In this document: positions 31,633 through 40,204 of the stretch, piece after piece
How the letters are laid out: each line of letters opens with the position of its first letter
Position numbering within the stretch: the stretch's first letter is position 1
Source of the DNA: Chitinimonas arctica
Lineage (GTDB): Bacteria > Pseudomonadota > Gammaproteobacteria > Burkholderiales > Chitinimonadaceae
Direction of reading: 5' to 3'
Assembly (NCBI RefSeq): GCF_007431345.1
Contig: NZ_CP041730.1
Coordinates: forward strand, 4,402,001-4,466,000
DNA length: 64,000 nucleotides
Notes under the pieces: model-generated
Told to the model about the DNA's origin: nothing
Databases searched by the model: none
The model's input: only the letters and a program-made list of their open reading frames with translations
Translations under genes and position numbers: made by a program

Positions 31633-34600
31633 ACCTGAGTTTCGATTCGACCGCGCCGGCCGGCCTGGACGGGCTGCTGTCGCCCCTATTGCTGCTGGCC
31701 GTCGCCGCCTTGCTGGTGGTGCTGGCCGGCTGGCTGCTGCTGCGGGCCCGCCGGCCGGTCATCCTGCGCGCGGCGCCAGCGGCGGCGGCGCCGGCCGCAT
31801 CCCGGGCGGAAACCGCCGCGAAGACCGGTCCGGGTGGGCCCTTGCGCTGGCTGGACAGTGCCATGCAGGCATTGCGCTATCTGAGTACGCGGCGCGAATG
31901 GCGCTACCACAGCCCCTGGGTACTGCTGCTGGGGCAAACGGGCGCCGGCAAGTCCAGCCTGGCCCTGTCCCTGCAGGATGGTCGCCGGGAGGCCATGTTG
32001 CTGCGCGAGCGGCAATTGCCCCTGGCCGGTACCCACTGGCATTTCTGTAGCGGCGGCGTGGTGATCGATCCACAGGGCAGCCTGCTGGAGGCCGAGCCGG
32101 ACAGCGCCGAGGGCAAACGCTGGCAGGGTATCCTGGCCGCCATCGATGGACGCCGGCCGGAACGGCCGGTGGATGCCGTGGTCCTGACCATAGCAGCCGA
32201 CTACTTGTTGAGCGCTGACGCCGTCGCGCTGCAAGCCCTGGCCGAACGCTGCTATCGGCAACTGTGGCAATTGCAGAAGCGTTTCGAATTTGTCCTGCCG
32301 GTCTACCTGGCCATCAGCCGCTGCGACATGATCACCGGCTATACGGCGTTCTGGCGGGCCCAGCCGGCCGAGCGGCGGCAGGTTTTATGGGGCTGGTCCA
32401 ATCCCTCGCTGAATGACCACGAAGAAGCCGATACCCTGGCCAGGCTCGTATTCGAGGAAATGGCCACCTGCCTGCGCCAGTTGCAGCTCGAAGCTGCGGC
32501 CGGCAGCGAGCAGATTGCCGAAGCGGACGATTTCTTCCTGTTTCCGCAGCGCTTCGGCCAGTTGCGCCGGCCCCTGGCAGGCCTGCTGGCGGTGTTGCTC
32601 AAACCCAGCAGCTACCACGCCAGCGTCTATTTCCGGGGCGTCTATTTCAGCGGCAGCCTGGCCGCCGCCGGCACGCCGTCCGGCGCGCCGACCGAGCAGG
32701 TGGACTTTGCCAACAACTTGTTCGTCGACAAGATCTTCCGCGAGCGCGGACTGGCCCGGCCGGTACGGCAAAGCATCTGGTCGCGCAACCGCCTGATCAA
32801 GCGCGTGCAATTGGGGGCCGTCGCGACCTTTCTGCTGCTGTTTGCCGCCCTGGCCTGGAGTACCGTGCGGCTGGAGGATCAGGCCGAACAACTGCAGAGC
32901 GCCGTCGCCACGGTCGCGACCGTCAGCCGCCAGAGCCATGCCAGCGGCCGTTGCGTCTCGCGCGCCGCGGTATCGCAGGTGTTGGAGAAAATCAGCGCGA
33001 TCCGCACCAATATGACCTACCCGGCCGTACCGGCTTCCTGGTTCGACTCGCGCGTGGTGCAGCAGGAAGGCCAATGGTTGGCGAAAAAAGCCTTTCGCGA
33101 TGTCCTGATGCCCGGCCTGGCTTGCCGACTGGAAGAAGAGGCCCGCCTACTGGCTGCCTACGATCCGGCCCAACAGAGCGATACCTTGCTGACCAGCAAC
33201 TCGGTCGGCGCCGCCCGCGGCGCCTTTCGCAGCTACGTATTGCGGGTGGTGGAGCTCGAGCGGCAGATCGCTGCCTTCAATGAGCTGGCACGGCTTGGCG
33301 AGGATGACGACGCGCAGCGACAGGCGCTCGAATTCGATGCGCTGCTGCTGTACGCCTACCAGACTCCACCGCCGGCCGCACTGCGGCATCGCGACAGCAT
33401 CTATTACACCGCCATCATCCATGTCGAATACGACAAGCCGCTGGATCTGCCCGATGATTTCAAGCATGCGGTGTCGGCGCGGATACTGCAGATCGCCACG
33501 GGCATGCAGAAGCAGTTGCTGAGCCGCATCGAGCTGGGTGGCACGCTGCTGGCCGAGCTGGATCGCGGCAACATCGAAACCGCCGACGGCGTGGCCGGCT
33601 TCCAGGACTGGCTGGGCTGGATGCGGGCAAACTGGCTGGAAGGTGCCAAAAGCGGCAATCCCTGCCACAGCATCGGCAGCCACCTGGGCGTACAGATACG
33701 CCGCCTGCGCGAACGGCATGGCTACCCCGTCGATCTGGAGCGGGCCGCCGAAGAATTCGACGATCGCCGCTGCTACCAGCCGGCCCGCAGCCGCATCGAA
33801 GCCTTGCGGCTGGCGCCCAAGGGCACCTTGTTCACGGCGCGCGGCAGCGCCTACGAGCTGAATCCGGCCGTGCATGCCGATATCTCCGGCTTCTCCGTGC
33901 TGCAGCAACTGCCCATCATGCGCATCCGGCCGCGCCGGACCTTCAATTGCCAGGTCGCGCTGGCCGGTTGGCGCGATGAGCAATTGGGCCAGGCCAGCAC
34001 CTATCTGCGCGAATACCAGCAATTCTCCCTGACCCGTAAATTGAACCGCGAAGATGCCGCGCCGCTCTACGACCGTTTGGCGCGGCGGCAATTGCAGGCT
34101 GTCCTCGATGACACCCTGGTCGAGGCGCAACGCACCGCCACCACCGGCGGCGAAACCGATGCCGAAGCGCTGGTGGCCGAGCGCAGCGCCGCCTTCGGCC
34201 GCCAGATCGATCCGCTGTTGAAGCTTGGCGAACAATTGCAGGGCATAGGTTATGCCGACGGCGCCAATCGTTTCAGCCGCTGCGGACGGGACTATGCGGG
34301 CGATATGCTGGCGCGGATCGATACCCTGGCCGATGCCAGCCGGCTCTACCAGGCGGCACCGGTACCAGCCCCCGCAGCGGGCATGGCCGAGCCGGGCGGC
34401 GTACGCAAGCTCTACCAGATCGGCGACCAGGCCGAGGTGCGCGACTATCTACAGAACCAGCGCGACCGTACGGCCGTACTGGCCAATTACGCCGATCCCT
34501 TTGTGCGCTTTCTGGAACGAAGCGGGACGCTGGCGGCGGTCGACCGTCCCGTCGGCGCGGGACCGGGCTACTGGCGCGGTACCTTGAGTGAACTGAAGCG

Positions 34601-35582
34601 CCTGAACGAGGGCAAGGACGGCACGGCCGCGCTGGGAGAATTGGAAGGCTTCTTCGGCAAGACCCTGGCCGTGCTCGACTATGACAACTGCGCCGCCCTG
34701 CTGGGCAAGGCCGCATCGGCCGGCAACGGCCTGGATCTATTCAGCCAGCGCCGCCGCGCGCTGGCCGGGCAGAGCCAATGGCGCTGCCAGGATCGCCGCG
34801 AGGCGGAGGCGTATGAGCGCTACCGCGTGCTGGCCAACCGCTTCAACCGCGACCTGGCCGGGCGTTATCCCTTTGCCGATCTTGCCGCCCGCGATCTGGA
34901 CCTGACTGTGGCACGCCAGTTCTTCCGCGACTATGCCGACGAGCGCGCGCCGCTGCACCAGGCCATTGCCGGACTGAAGCCGGCCCGCTGGAGCGAGATC
35001 CGCCAGTTCCTCGACCGGCTCGACAAGGCTGCCGACTTCTTCGCCCCCAGCCTGGCCGCCGCCGATGCCAGCCGGCCATTGCGCCTGGAGGCCGGCTTCC
35101 GCGTCCTGCCCAAGCTGGAGCGGGGCGCCGAACAGCTGATCAACTGGCGGCTGGCCGCCGGCGCCGGACAGCTGGATTATCCAGGCAAAGGCCGCCAGTT
35201 GGATTGGCCATGGGGCGAAGCCATCGTGCTCGACCTGGCCTGGGCCAGCCAATCCGCCTGGCGGCCTCGCGCCCTGTCGCGCCAGGCCGACCTGCAGGTG
35301 GACGGCGTCAGCGCCAGCTTCCCGGCCATGGGCCAATGGGGTGCGCTGCGGCTGATTGCCGCCCACCGGCCGCAACAAGCGCCCGCGCAGGACCCGCTCG
35401 ACCCCAGCCGCAATATCCTGGAATTCGTCGTGCCGCTCAGTGACGGCGGCAACCCGCCACAGTCCACCGAGGCACGGGTCTATCTCGCACTCGGTCTTTC
35501 CGTGCTCGACCCACGCAACCAGCAGGCGCAAGCCCTGGTCGTGCCGCGCGAATGGCCACGCGCCGCGCCGCTGTATTGGTAA
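31629..35582 (+). CDS. tssM: T6SS inner-membrane protein TssM (IcmF-like)
   Basis: A 1317-residue IcmF-family protein, the central stalk of the membrane complex. The N-terminal membrane span is at about 18-38, and a Walker A motif GQTGAGKS sits at 102-109, so the cytoplasmic NTPase-like domain keeps its P-loop. A second span is at about 394-412 (LGAVATFLLLFAALAW), after which a large periplasmic region follows. The C-terminal part has GYWRGTLSELKRL and the TssJ-binding beta domain (LEAGFRVLPKLERGAEQ, LDYPGKGRQLDWPWGEA). Some TssM lack a P-loop; this one does not. Length is in the normal range (1100-1300). Confidence 0.95.
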   Translation: MNLSFDSTAPAGLDGLLSPLLLLAVAALLVVLAGWLLLRARRPVILRAAPAAAAPAASRAETAAKTGPGGPLRWLDSAMQALRYLSTRREWRYHSPWVLLLGQTGAGKSSLALSLQDGRREAMLLRERQLPLAGTHWHFCSGGVVIDPQGSLLEAEPDSAEGKRWQGILAAIDGRRPERPVDAVVLTIAADYLLSADAVALQALAERCYRQLWQLQKRFEFVLPVYLAISRCDMITGYTAFWRAQPAERRQVLWGWSNPSLNDHEEADTLARLVFEEMATCLRQLQLEAAAGSEQIAEADDFFLFPQRFGQLRRPLAGLLAVLLKPSSYHASVYFRGVYFSGSLAAAGTPSGAPTEQVDFANNLFVDKIFRERGLARPVRQSIWSRNRLIKRVQLGAVATFLLLFAALAWSTVRLEDQAEQLQSAVATVATVSRQSHASGRCVSRAAVSQVLEKISAIRTNMTYPAVPASWFDSRVVQQEGQWLAKKAFRDVLMPGLACRLEEEARLLAAYDPAQQSDTLLTSNSVGAARGAFRSYVLRVVELERQIAAFNELARLGEDDDAQRQALEFDALLLYAYQTPPPAALRHRDSIYYTAIIHVEYDKPLDLPDDFKHAVSARILQIATGMQKQLLSRIELGGTLLAELDRGNIETADGVAGFQDWLGWMRANWLEGAKSGNPCHSIGSHLGVQIRRLRERHGYPVDLERAAEEFDDRRCYQPARSRIEALRLAPKGTLFTARGSAYELNPAVHADISGFSVLQQLPIMRIRPRRTFNCQVALAGWRDEQLGQASTYLREYQQFSLTRKLNREDAAPLYDRLARRQLQAVLDDTLVEAQRTATTGGETDAEALVAERSAAFGRQIDPLLKLGEQLQGIGYADGANRFSRCGRDYAGDMLARIDTLADASRLYQAAPVPAPAAGMAEPGGVRKLYQIGDQAEVRDYLQNQRDRTAVLANYADPFVRFLERSGTLAAVDRPVGAGPGYWRGTLSELKRLNEGKDGTAALGELEGFFGKTLAVLDYDNCAALLGKAASAGNGLDLFSQRRRALAGQSQWRCQDRREAEAYERYRVLANRFNRDLAGRYPFADLAARDLDLTVARQFFRDYADERAPLHQAIAGLKPARWSEIRQFLDRLDKAADFFAPSLAAADASRPLRLEAGFRVLPKLERGAEQLINWRLAAGAGQLDYPGKGRQLDWPWGEAIVLDLAWASQSAWRPRALSRQADLQVDGVSASFPAMGQWGALRLIAAHRPQQAPAQDPLDPSRNILEFVVPLSDGGNPPQSTEARVYLALGLSVLDPRNQQAQALVVPREWPRAAPLYW

Positions 35583-35595
35583 CAGGATGGAACCC

Positions 35596-36735
35596 ATGCG
35601 TCCCGAACTTCTTCAGCAAGCGCAGCAATTCTTCCAGCGCCGGCTTGGCATTCCGCTGGAAGAGCTGCTGCTGCCCATAGACAGCGAACGTCCCAGCGGC
35701 AAGTCGGTCCGCGGCAATGGCGTCTACACCGCCATCCGCGAAGCCCGCCGCGAAGATGATGCCAGCCTGCCGCTGGGTGCCTGGGCCTACGAGCTGAAGC
35801 AGGCCGATTGGGACAAGGTCAGCGACCTGGCCGCGCATGCACTGGTCAGCAAGAGCAAGGATCTGCAACTGGCTGCCTGGCTGCTGGAAGCGCAAATCGC
35901 CATTGCCGGCTTCGAAGCCATTCCGGCCGGCATGCTGCTGATGCAGTCGCTGTGCGAACGCTACTGGGACACCCTCTATCCCCGGATCGATGAGGGCGAC
36001 CAGGAATACCGCGCGAATATCCTGCGCTGGGTCAACGAAAAGCTGTTGCCGCAGATACGGCTGCTGCCCATCAGCAGCAGCGGACGCGGTTCGCGCGAGT
36101 ATGGCTGGGCCGACTACGAACAGGCCAAGCGCAATGAGCAGATCCGCGCCAAGGGCCGGCATGGGCAGCACGAAATCGAAGGCGTGACGGTGCAGGAGTT
36201 CCAGGCGGCCATGTCGGCCACCCCCACCGAGGCCCATGGTGCGCAATATCGTCTGCTGGTCGATGCGCTGGAAGGCATCGAGGCATTGGCCGCCAGCCTG
36301 GACCGGCTGTGGGGAGAAGAAGCCCCCAGCCTGAACGGGCTGGCCGGTCTGCTTGAACAGATCCAGGCGCTTACCGCCGGCGAGCTATACAAGCGTGGCG
36401 TGCGCCTGGGCGCCACGCGGCGAGACGAGAAACCGGCCGCCGACATCATCTCGGCAGCAGCCGGCGCGGAAAGCGGCAGCGGTGATGGTGGTGGTGGCGG
36501 CGGCGCAGCGCCGGGCGGCCCCCTCCGCAACCGTGCCGAGGCATACCAGCAGCTGGCGGTGATCGCCGACTACCTGGCCAGCTTGGAGCCCCATAGCCCG
36601 GTGCCCTATCTGGTCATGCGCGCGGTGGAGTGGGGAAATATGAACACCGCCGAGCTGTACCACGAACTTTTCCTTAAATCGGGCGGGCAGCTGAATGTAT
36701 TCGAATTGCTGGGATTGGAAACCGAGCAGAAATAG
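35596..36735 (+). CDS. tssA: T6SS cap protein TssA (ImpA N-terminal domain)
   Basis: A 379-residue TssA. The ImpA_N domain is recognisable: LLLPIDSERPSGKSVRGNGV, IREARREDDASLPLG, DWDKVSDLAAHALVSKSKDLQLAAWLLEA-type pattern and LCERYWDTLYPRIDEGD. A Gly/Ala-rich linker (about 290-305) separates the C-terminal VasJ-like part with NRAEAYQQLAVIADYLASLE and PHSPVPYLVMRAVEWG. It primes and caps the growing sheath. ATG 35596 has AGGATGG at a good distance; ATG 35587 is possible. It is the last core T6SS gene in the run. Confidence 0.93.
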   Translation: MRPELLQQAQQFFQRRLGIPLEELLLPIDSERPSGKSVRGNGVYTAIREARREDDASLPLGAWAYELKQADWDKVSDLAAHALVSKSKDLQLAAWLLEAQIAIAGFEAIPAGMLLMQSLCERYWDTLYPRIDEGDQEYRANILRWVNEKLLPQIRLLPISSSGRGSREYGWADYEQAKRNEQIRAKGRHGQHEIEGVTVQEFQAAMSATPTEAHGAQYRLLVDALEGIEALAASLDRLWGEEAPSLNGLAGLLEQIQALTAGELYKRGVRLGATRRDEKPAADIISAAAGAESGSGDGGGGGGAAPGGPLRNRAEAYQQLAVIADYLASLEPHSPVPYLVMRAVEWGNMNTAELYHELFLKSGGQLNVFELLGLETEQK

Positions 36736-36788
36736 GCCGTGGCGACAGTGGACCAGCCGGCCATGGAAAATCAATGGGAGAAACGCGC

Positions 36789-37223
36789 ATGAGAAGATAT
36801 GCAAATGCAAGATCAGTGGCCAACCTGAGCACTTTCTCCTTTACCGGGCGGCGCGGCTACCGCGCCAGCGTCGACAACAACGGTGCCGTCAGCTTGCTCG
36901 AGTCTACCTCCGCCGAAGCGCAACAGCTGGGGCTGCCACTAAGTGCGGTCAACAAACATATCGTCACCTCGCACGAGCCGTTGTCCCCAGTTCAGCAGCA
37001 TAGCGCCTCCCTGCAAGCCTCCCTGCTACGCAACCCGGTGAAGACCAACACGGTAGGGTTTGTCGATATGACCAATCCGAGTACCGCCCAACCGCAGGGC
37101 AATGGATTGAGCCTGCCGGTGGAAAGCGTGTTCGATGTCAGCGGCGGAAAAGTCAATCCCAGGCAGGGCAACAGCATGAAATTCACCTCCAATGGCAAAC
37201 ATTTCACCAATATCGGCAAATAG
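36789..37223 (+). CDS. Orphan 144-residue protein at the end of the T6SS cluster
   Basis: No family is recognised. The start ATG 36789 has GGGAGAAA upstream, and the gene follows tssA by 53 bases on the same strand, so it is probably co-transcribed. The N-terminus is basic (MRRYANARSVANLSTFSF), the body is rich in Ser, Asn, Thr, Gln and Val (GAVSLLESTSAEAQQLGLPL, TNTVGFVDMTNPSTAQPQ), and the C-terminus is glycine- and lysine-rich (KFTSNGKHFTNIGK). There is no signal peptide, membrane segment or Cys. Such a small polar protein could be T6SS cargo or an accessory factor; nothing in the sequence proves either. Its end overlaps the next gene by 32 bases. Confidence 0.6.
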   Translation: MRRYANARSVANLSTFSFTGRRGYRASVDNNGAVSLLESTSAEAQQLGLPLSAVNKHIVTSHEPLSPVQQHSASLQASLLRNPVKTNTVGFVDMTNPSTAQPQGNGLSLPVESVFDVSGGKVNPRQGNSMKFTSNGKHFTNIGK

Positions 37224-38283
37224 CCTGCCGCCGCCCCTGCTGGCCGTAGCGGCCTTGGCCTCGCCCGGGCAATTGGCGAGCCTGCTGGCCTTGGCCGATT
37301 ACGATCCGCGTTTGCTGGCTGCCTTGCCGGCCGATCTCGGCCGACAAGTCGACGGCTGGAGTGTCGAACTGCTGGCGGATTGGCGCGAGGCATTGAGGCA
37401 GACCTGGGCGAAGCTGCCGACCGGCGAGGAGCATGCCCACCTGGCGCTACGACTGGCCGACCTGGCCTGGCTGATCGAGGACTGGGGCCTGCTGCGACTA
37501 GCCTTGCAACTGGCCATGGCGGAGTTCGACGAAATGCCGGACTGGCTATATGGCATGGCCGTGGCCGAAGCGGCCTGCGGTCGCCTGGCGCAGGCCATGG
37601 ACTGCCTGCTGCGGGCGCGGCAGCTGCAAGCCGACCATGCCGGCGTGGCAGCCTTATACGCACAACTGTTGCCGCGCCATGCCGCCCAGGCAGCCCTGGC
37701 TGTGCAGCCGCGTGCGGTCCATACGGGTTGGCTGCGTCTTGAAACGCTGCATCCTGACCACTCGGCGGCATTTCTATGGCAGTTCCGCGACCCGGCGATC
37801 TCCGCCATGGCCGATATGCCGGCCATGGCGGAGATCGCCGAGGTGGAAAACTGGATCAAGGACGTGGAGGCCGGACAGCGCGACTTCGCCGTGCTGCACA
37901 GTGAGCATGGCCTGGTCGGCGTCTTCAGCTACAACCACGATCAAGCCGGCCATGCCTTTGTCAGTTTCTGGGTGGGTTGCGACCACCAGGGCCGAGGCTA
38001 TGCCGGGGCGGCCCTGGCGATGTTGCTGGAGCAGGCACGCGCTGAAGGCATCGTGGCGCTGTACACATCGATCTATCCGAACAATATCCGCTCACGCCGT
38101 ACCCTGGAGCGGGCCGGCTTCCTGCCGCTGGCGCGGCCTCGCTTGCGGGGGGCGGATGACCAGCTGCTGTTCTATGCGAGCCCTGCCCACGGCGCCGGCT
38201 GGCCCGAATTGCGCGCACTCTGTCGTGTGCTGGGCCAACCCTTGCGGCCGATCAAGCCTTACCGGGAGATGGCTTGCCCTTAG
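37192..38283 (+). CDS. GNAT acetyltransferase with N-terminal helical repeat domain
   Basis: A 363-residue two-part protein. Residues about 10-165 are Leu/Ala-rich helices (LASLLALADYDPRLLAALPA, LAWLIEDWGLLRLALQLAMA, CGRLAQAMDCLLRARQLQAD) resembling TPR-like repeats. Residues about 185-345 are a GNAT fold: LRLETLHPDHSAAFLWQFRD, VGVFSYNHDQAGHAFVSFWV, the acetyl-CoA loop HQGRGYAGAAL, SIYPNNIRSRRTLERAGF. This domain is of the RimJ/RimL type that modifies protein N-termini or small molecules. It starts within the end of the orphan 144-aa gene and is thus tied to the T6SS transcript. It may modify a cluster protein; the target is unknown. Confidence 0.8.
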   Translation: MANISPISANSLPPPLLAVAALASPGQLASLLALADYDPRLLAALPADLGRQVDGWSVELLADWREALRQTWAKLPTGEEHAHLALRLADLAWLIEDWGLLRLALQLAMAEFDEMPDWLYGMAVAEAACGRLAQAMDCLLRARQLQADHAGVAALYAQLLPRHAAQAALAVQPRAVHTGWLRLETLHPDHSAAFLWQFRDPAISAMADMPAMAEIAEVENWIKDVEAGQRDFAVLHSEHGLVGVFSYNHDQAGHAFVSFWVGCDHQGRGYAGAALAMLLEQARAEGIVALYTSIYPNNIRSRRTLERAGFLPLARPRLRGADDQLLFYASPAHGAGWPELRALCRVLGQPLRPIKPYREMACP

Positions 38284-38782
38284 TGGCACGGAGAGAGTGA
38301 GGGCCGGTATCGGCTATCCCGGACCTTGCCCCTCGCTGCGGGCCGCCCAGCGGTTCCAGCCCGGCCGTCAGCACGGGATGTTGCGGCCCCAGGTGTATCC
38401 GCCCCTTTACCCCGGACACCTGTTCATGGCGGCCCACCGCCTGGGCGACGAAACCGCTGCGCAAGCTGTGCCGCAGGTCTTCGTTCAGGCGGGCGGACAA
38501 CGCCACCTGATGGCGGCGGGGAAGGGGCTGGTCCACCGTGGCCGCCATCGCGCGGCGCGGCGAGGCTTGGTCCATGCCCCATTGCTCCAGGATATGGTGG
38601 CGAGGGTTCATATCGGCCGAATAGGCCATGCCCAGCACATTGCGGACGCGACCGCCGTGATCGCTCCTTATCAGCCCCACCATATGGCGATGCTGGCGCA
38701 AGCCAAGCTGGAAGGGCAGGGGCATGACAGGCTCCAGGCCGGGGGGATAGACCAGTTTGGTACGGATGGCCGTACAAGGCAA
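38252..38782 (-). CDS. Hypothetical protein, doubtful
   Basis: A 176-residue frame on the minus strand fills the otherwise empty space between the GNAT and YejK genes. It contains runs that look protein-like (MVGLIRSDHGGRVRNVLGMA, SADMNPRHHILEQWGMD, DEDLRHSLRSGFVAQAVG-like), and the start may really be at 38723 (MPLPFQLGL). No family is recognised, no convincing ribosome binding site was found, and high GC makes long random frames common. It overlaps the 3' end of the GNAT gene by 32 bases. It could be a decayed gene. Confidence 0.35.
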   Translation of the reverse strand: MPCTAIRTKLVYPPGLEPVMPLPFQLGLRQHRHMVGLIRSDHGGRVRNVLGMAYSADMNPRHHILEQWGMDQASPRRAMAATVDQPLPRRHQVALSARLNEDLRHSLRSGFVAQAVGRHEQVSGVKGRIHLGPQHPVLTAGLEPLGGPQRGARSGIADTGPHSLRATKGKPSPGKA

Positions 38783-38874
38783 GGAGACTGCCAGGCAGGA
38801 CCGTATCCCCCACCTGACGACCCCGTGGCATGGGACAATGCCGCCTGTTCCCTTCCTGCCCGCGTCGTCCGCCC

Positions 38875-39876
38875 ATGCTCCAGCACACCATCTCCGATCT
38901 TGTCGTTCATAAACTGATCAAGGACCAGCACGGTCCGGCCAGCGTCGAACTACGTGCCGGCACCATGCCGGTGACCGCCTCGGCGCAGCGGCTGATCGAT
39001 TATCTATGCCACTATTACGCCGAGCGGCTGGGCAAGGGCTACGGCAAGTTCGAAGACGACGAAGACAACTTCCCCATGCCGCGCTTTATCCGCCAGCATG
39101 TGATCGAACAGAGCATCGATTTCGCCACCCTGGCGCAATTGATGGTGCAGCATCTCCAGGTTCGGGCGGAACAGGAGCAGCTGGCCAGCGGCGGCTTCGT
39201 GCTGTTCGCCCGCGTGCACAACGGTGCGGCGGACTGCCTGATGGTGGCCTTGATCACCGAGGTGGTGGGTACCGCGATTACCAATGGCCTCGATATCGTC
39301 GACAGCCTGCACCTGGACATGGGCAATCTGCGGGTGGCCGGCCGGGTCGATCTGACAGCCTGGCAACATGGCGCCGAACGCTATATCAGCTTCCTCAAAG
39401 GCCGGGGAGAGGTGGCCAACTACTTCAAGCTGTTTCTCGGCTGCAATGATGTGGTGATCGCCCTGAAAGAGACCCAGAAACTGGTTCAGGGCCTGGGTCA
39501 GTTTGCCGAACGGCAGCAACTGCCGCCGGAAGTGCGCGACCAACTGTTGCAGCGCGCCCATGGCTACCTGGACGAGTTGGGCGGCGAAGGTCAGCCGCTC
39601 AGTATCGACGCCGTTGCCCGCCAGGTCTGGCCGGAAGCGCCCGAGCGGCTGGAGGCGGCGCTCAACGACGAGAGTCTGGCGCTGTCCACCGGTTTCGTGC
39701 CGGACCGCCGGGCGATCAAGCCGCTGGTGCGCTTCAAGGCCAACGCGCCGCAATGGAAACTGGAATTCGACCGTAGCAGCTTACGTTCCGGCGCGGTGAT
39801 CTATGACAAGCATGCCGATACCCTGGTGCTGTCGAATGTGCCCGAACACCTTAAAAAGGCCCTATTGGAAGGCTAA
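38875..39876 (+). CDS. yejK: Nucleoid-associated protein YejK/NdpA
   Basis: A 333-residue protein of the 37-kDa nucleoid-associated (NA37) family. Family landmarks: a short N-terminal ISDLVVHKLIKDQ, a middle with FVLFARVHNGAADCLMVALI, DSLHLDMGNLRVAGRVDL, ERYISFLKGRGEVANYFKLF, and LGCNDVVIALKETQKLVQGL, and a C-terminal region ending VIYDKHADTLVLSNVPEHLKKALLEG. Length matches E. coli YejK (335). Start is placed at ATG 38875 where the family begins; the 15 upstream in-frame codons are not family-like. Its stop overlaps the end of the convergent small gene by four bases. Confidence 0.93.
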   Translation: MLQHTISDLVVHKLIKDQHGPASVELRAGTMPVTASAQRLIDYLCHYYAERLGKGYGKFEDDEDNFPMPRFIRQHVIEQSIDFATLAQLMVQHLQVRAEQEQLASGGFVLFARVHNGAADCLMVALITEVVGTAITNGLDIVDSLHLDMGNLRVAGRVDLTAWQHGAERYISFLKGRGEVANYFKLFLGCNDVVIALKETQKLVQGLGQFAERQQLPPEVRDQLLQRAHGYLDELGGEGQPLSIDAVARQVWPEAPERLEAALNDESLALSTGFVPDRRAIKPLVRFKANAPQWKLEFDRSSLRSGAVIYDKHADTLVLSNVPEHLKKALLEG

Positions 39877-40133
39877 CGTTTGGGTTTGGCTGGCTTTACC
39901 GGCTTGGCCGCGGTTTTGGGCTTAGTCGACGCCGCCGGCTTATGCTTTTCGAACAGGGTCTTGGCATCCAGTTTGGCGCGCGACTGCGTACGCATGGCGG
40001 CGACATCGTCGTGTTCGATAAAGTAGCCCTCGCTCTGGGCGCGCACCACCAGCTTGATGGCTGCATCGTCCGACAGCTCGTAAAGCTCGACGATCAAGGT
40101 TGTTACTTCATCCAGGTATTCTTCGTACGTCAT
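39873..40133 (-). CDS. Small protein with a basic Lys/Ala/Pro tail
   Basis: An 86-residue protein. Residues 1-55 are acidic and helical (MTYEEYLDEVTTLIVELYEL, DDAAIKLVVRAQSEGYFIEH), and residues 62-86 form a Lys-, Ala- and Pro-rich tail (KTAAKPVKPAKPKR) like those of histone-H1-type or nucleic-acid-binding proteins. No named domain is recognised. It lies convergent to the YejK gene and 71 bases beyond the M28 peptidase stop on the same strand, so it could be read through from that gene. A DNA- or ribosome-related function is only a guess from the tail. Confidence 0.65.
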   Translation of the reverse strand: MTYEEYLDEVTTLIVELYELSDDAAIKLVVRAQSEGYFIEHDDVAAMRTQSRAKLDAKTLFEKHKPAASTKPKTAAKPVKPAKPKR

Positions 40134-40151
40134 TTTCGATCTGATCCGTCA

Positions 40152-40190
40152 GGCATGCCAAGCCCGCATTGTAGCGGCACATGGCATGCC
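40152..40190. repeat. Inverted repeat in the gap between the small basic gene and the peptidase
   Basis: GGCATGCCA at 40152-40160 and TGGCATGCC at 40182-40190 are exact reverse complements, 21 bases apart. Each arm also contains the palindrome GGCATGCC. There is no T-run after it, so it is not a typical terminator; it may be an operator or chance. Confidence 0.35.
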
Positions 40191-40204
40191 CACGGCGGAT
40201 TCGC

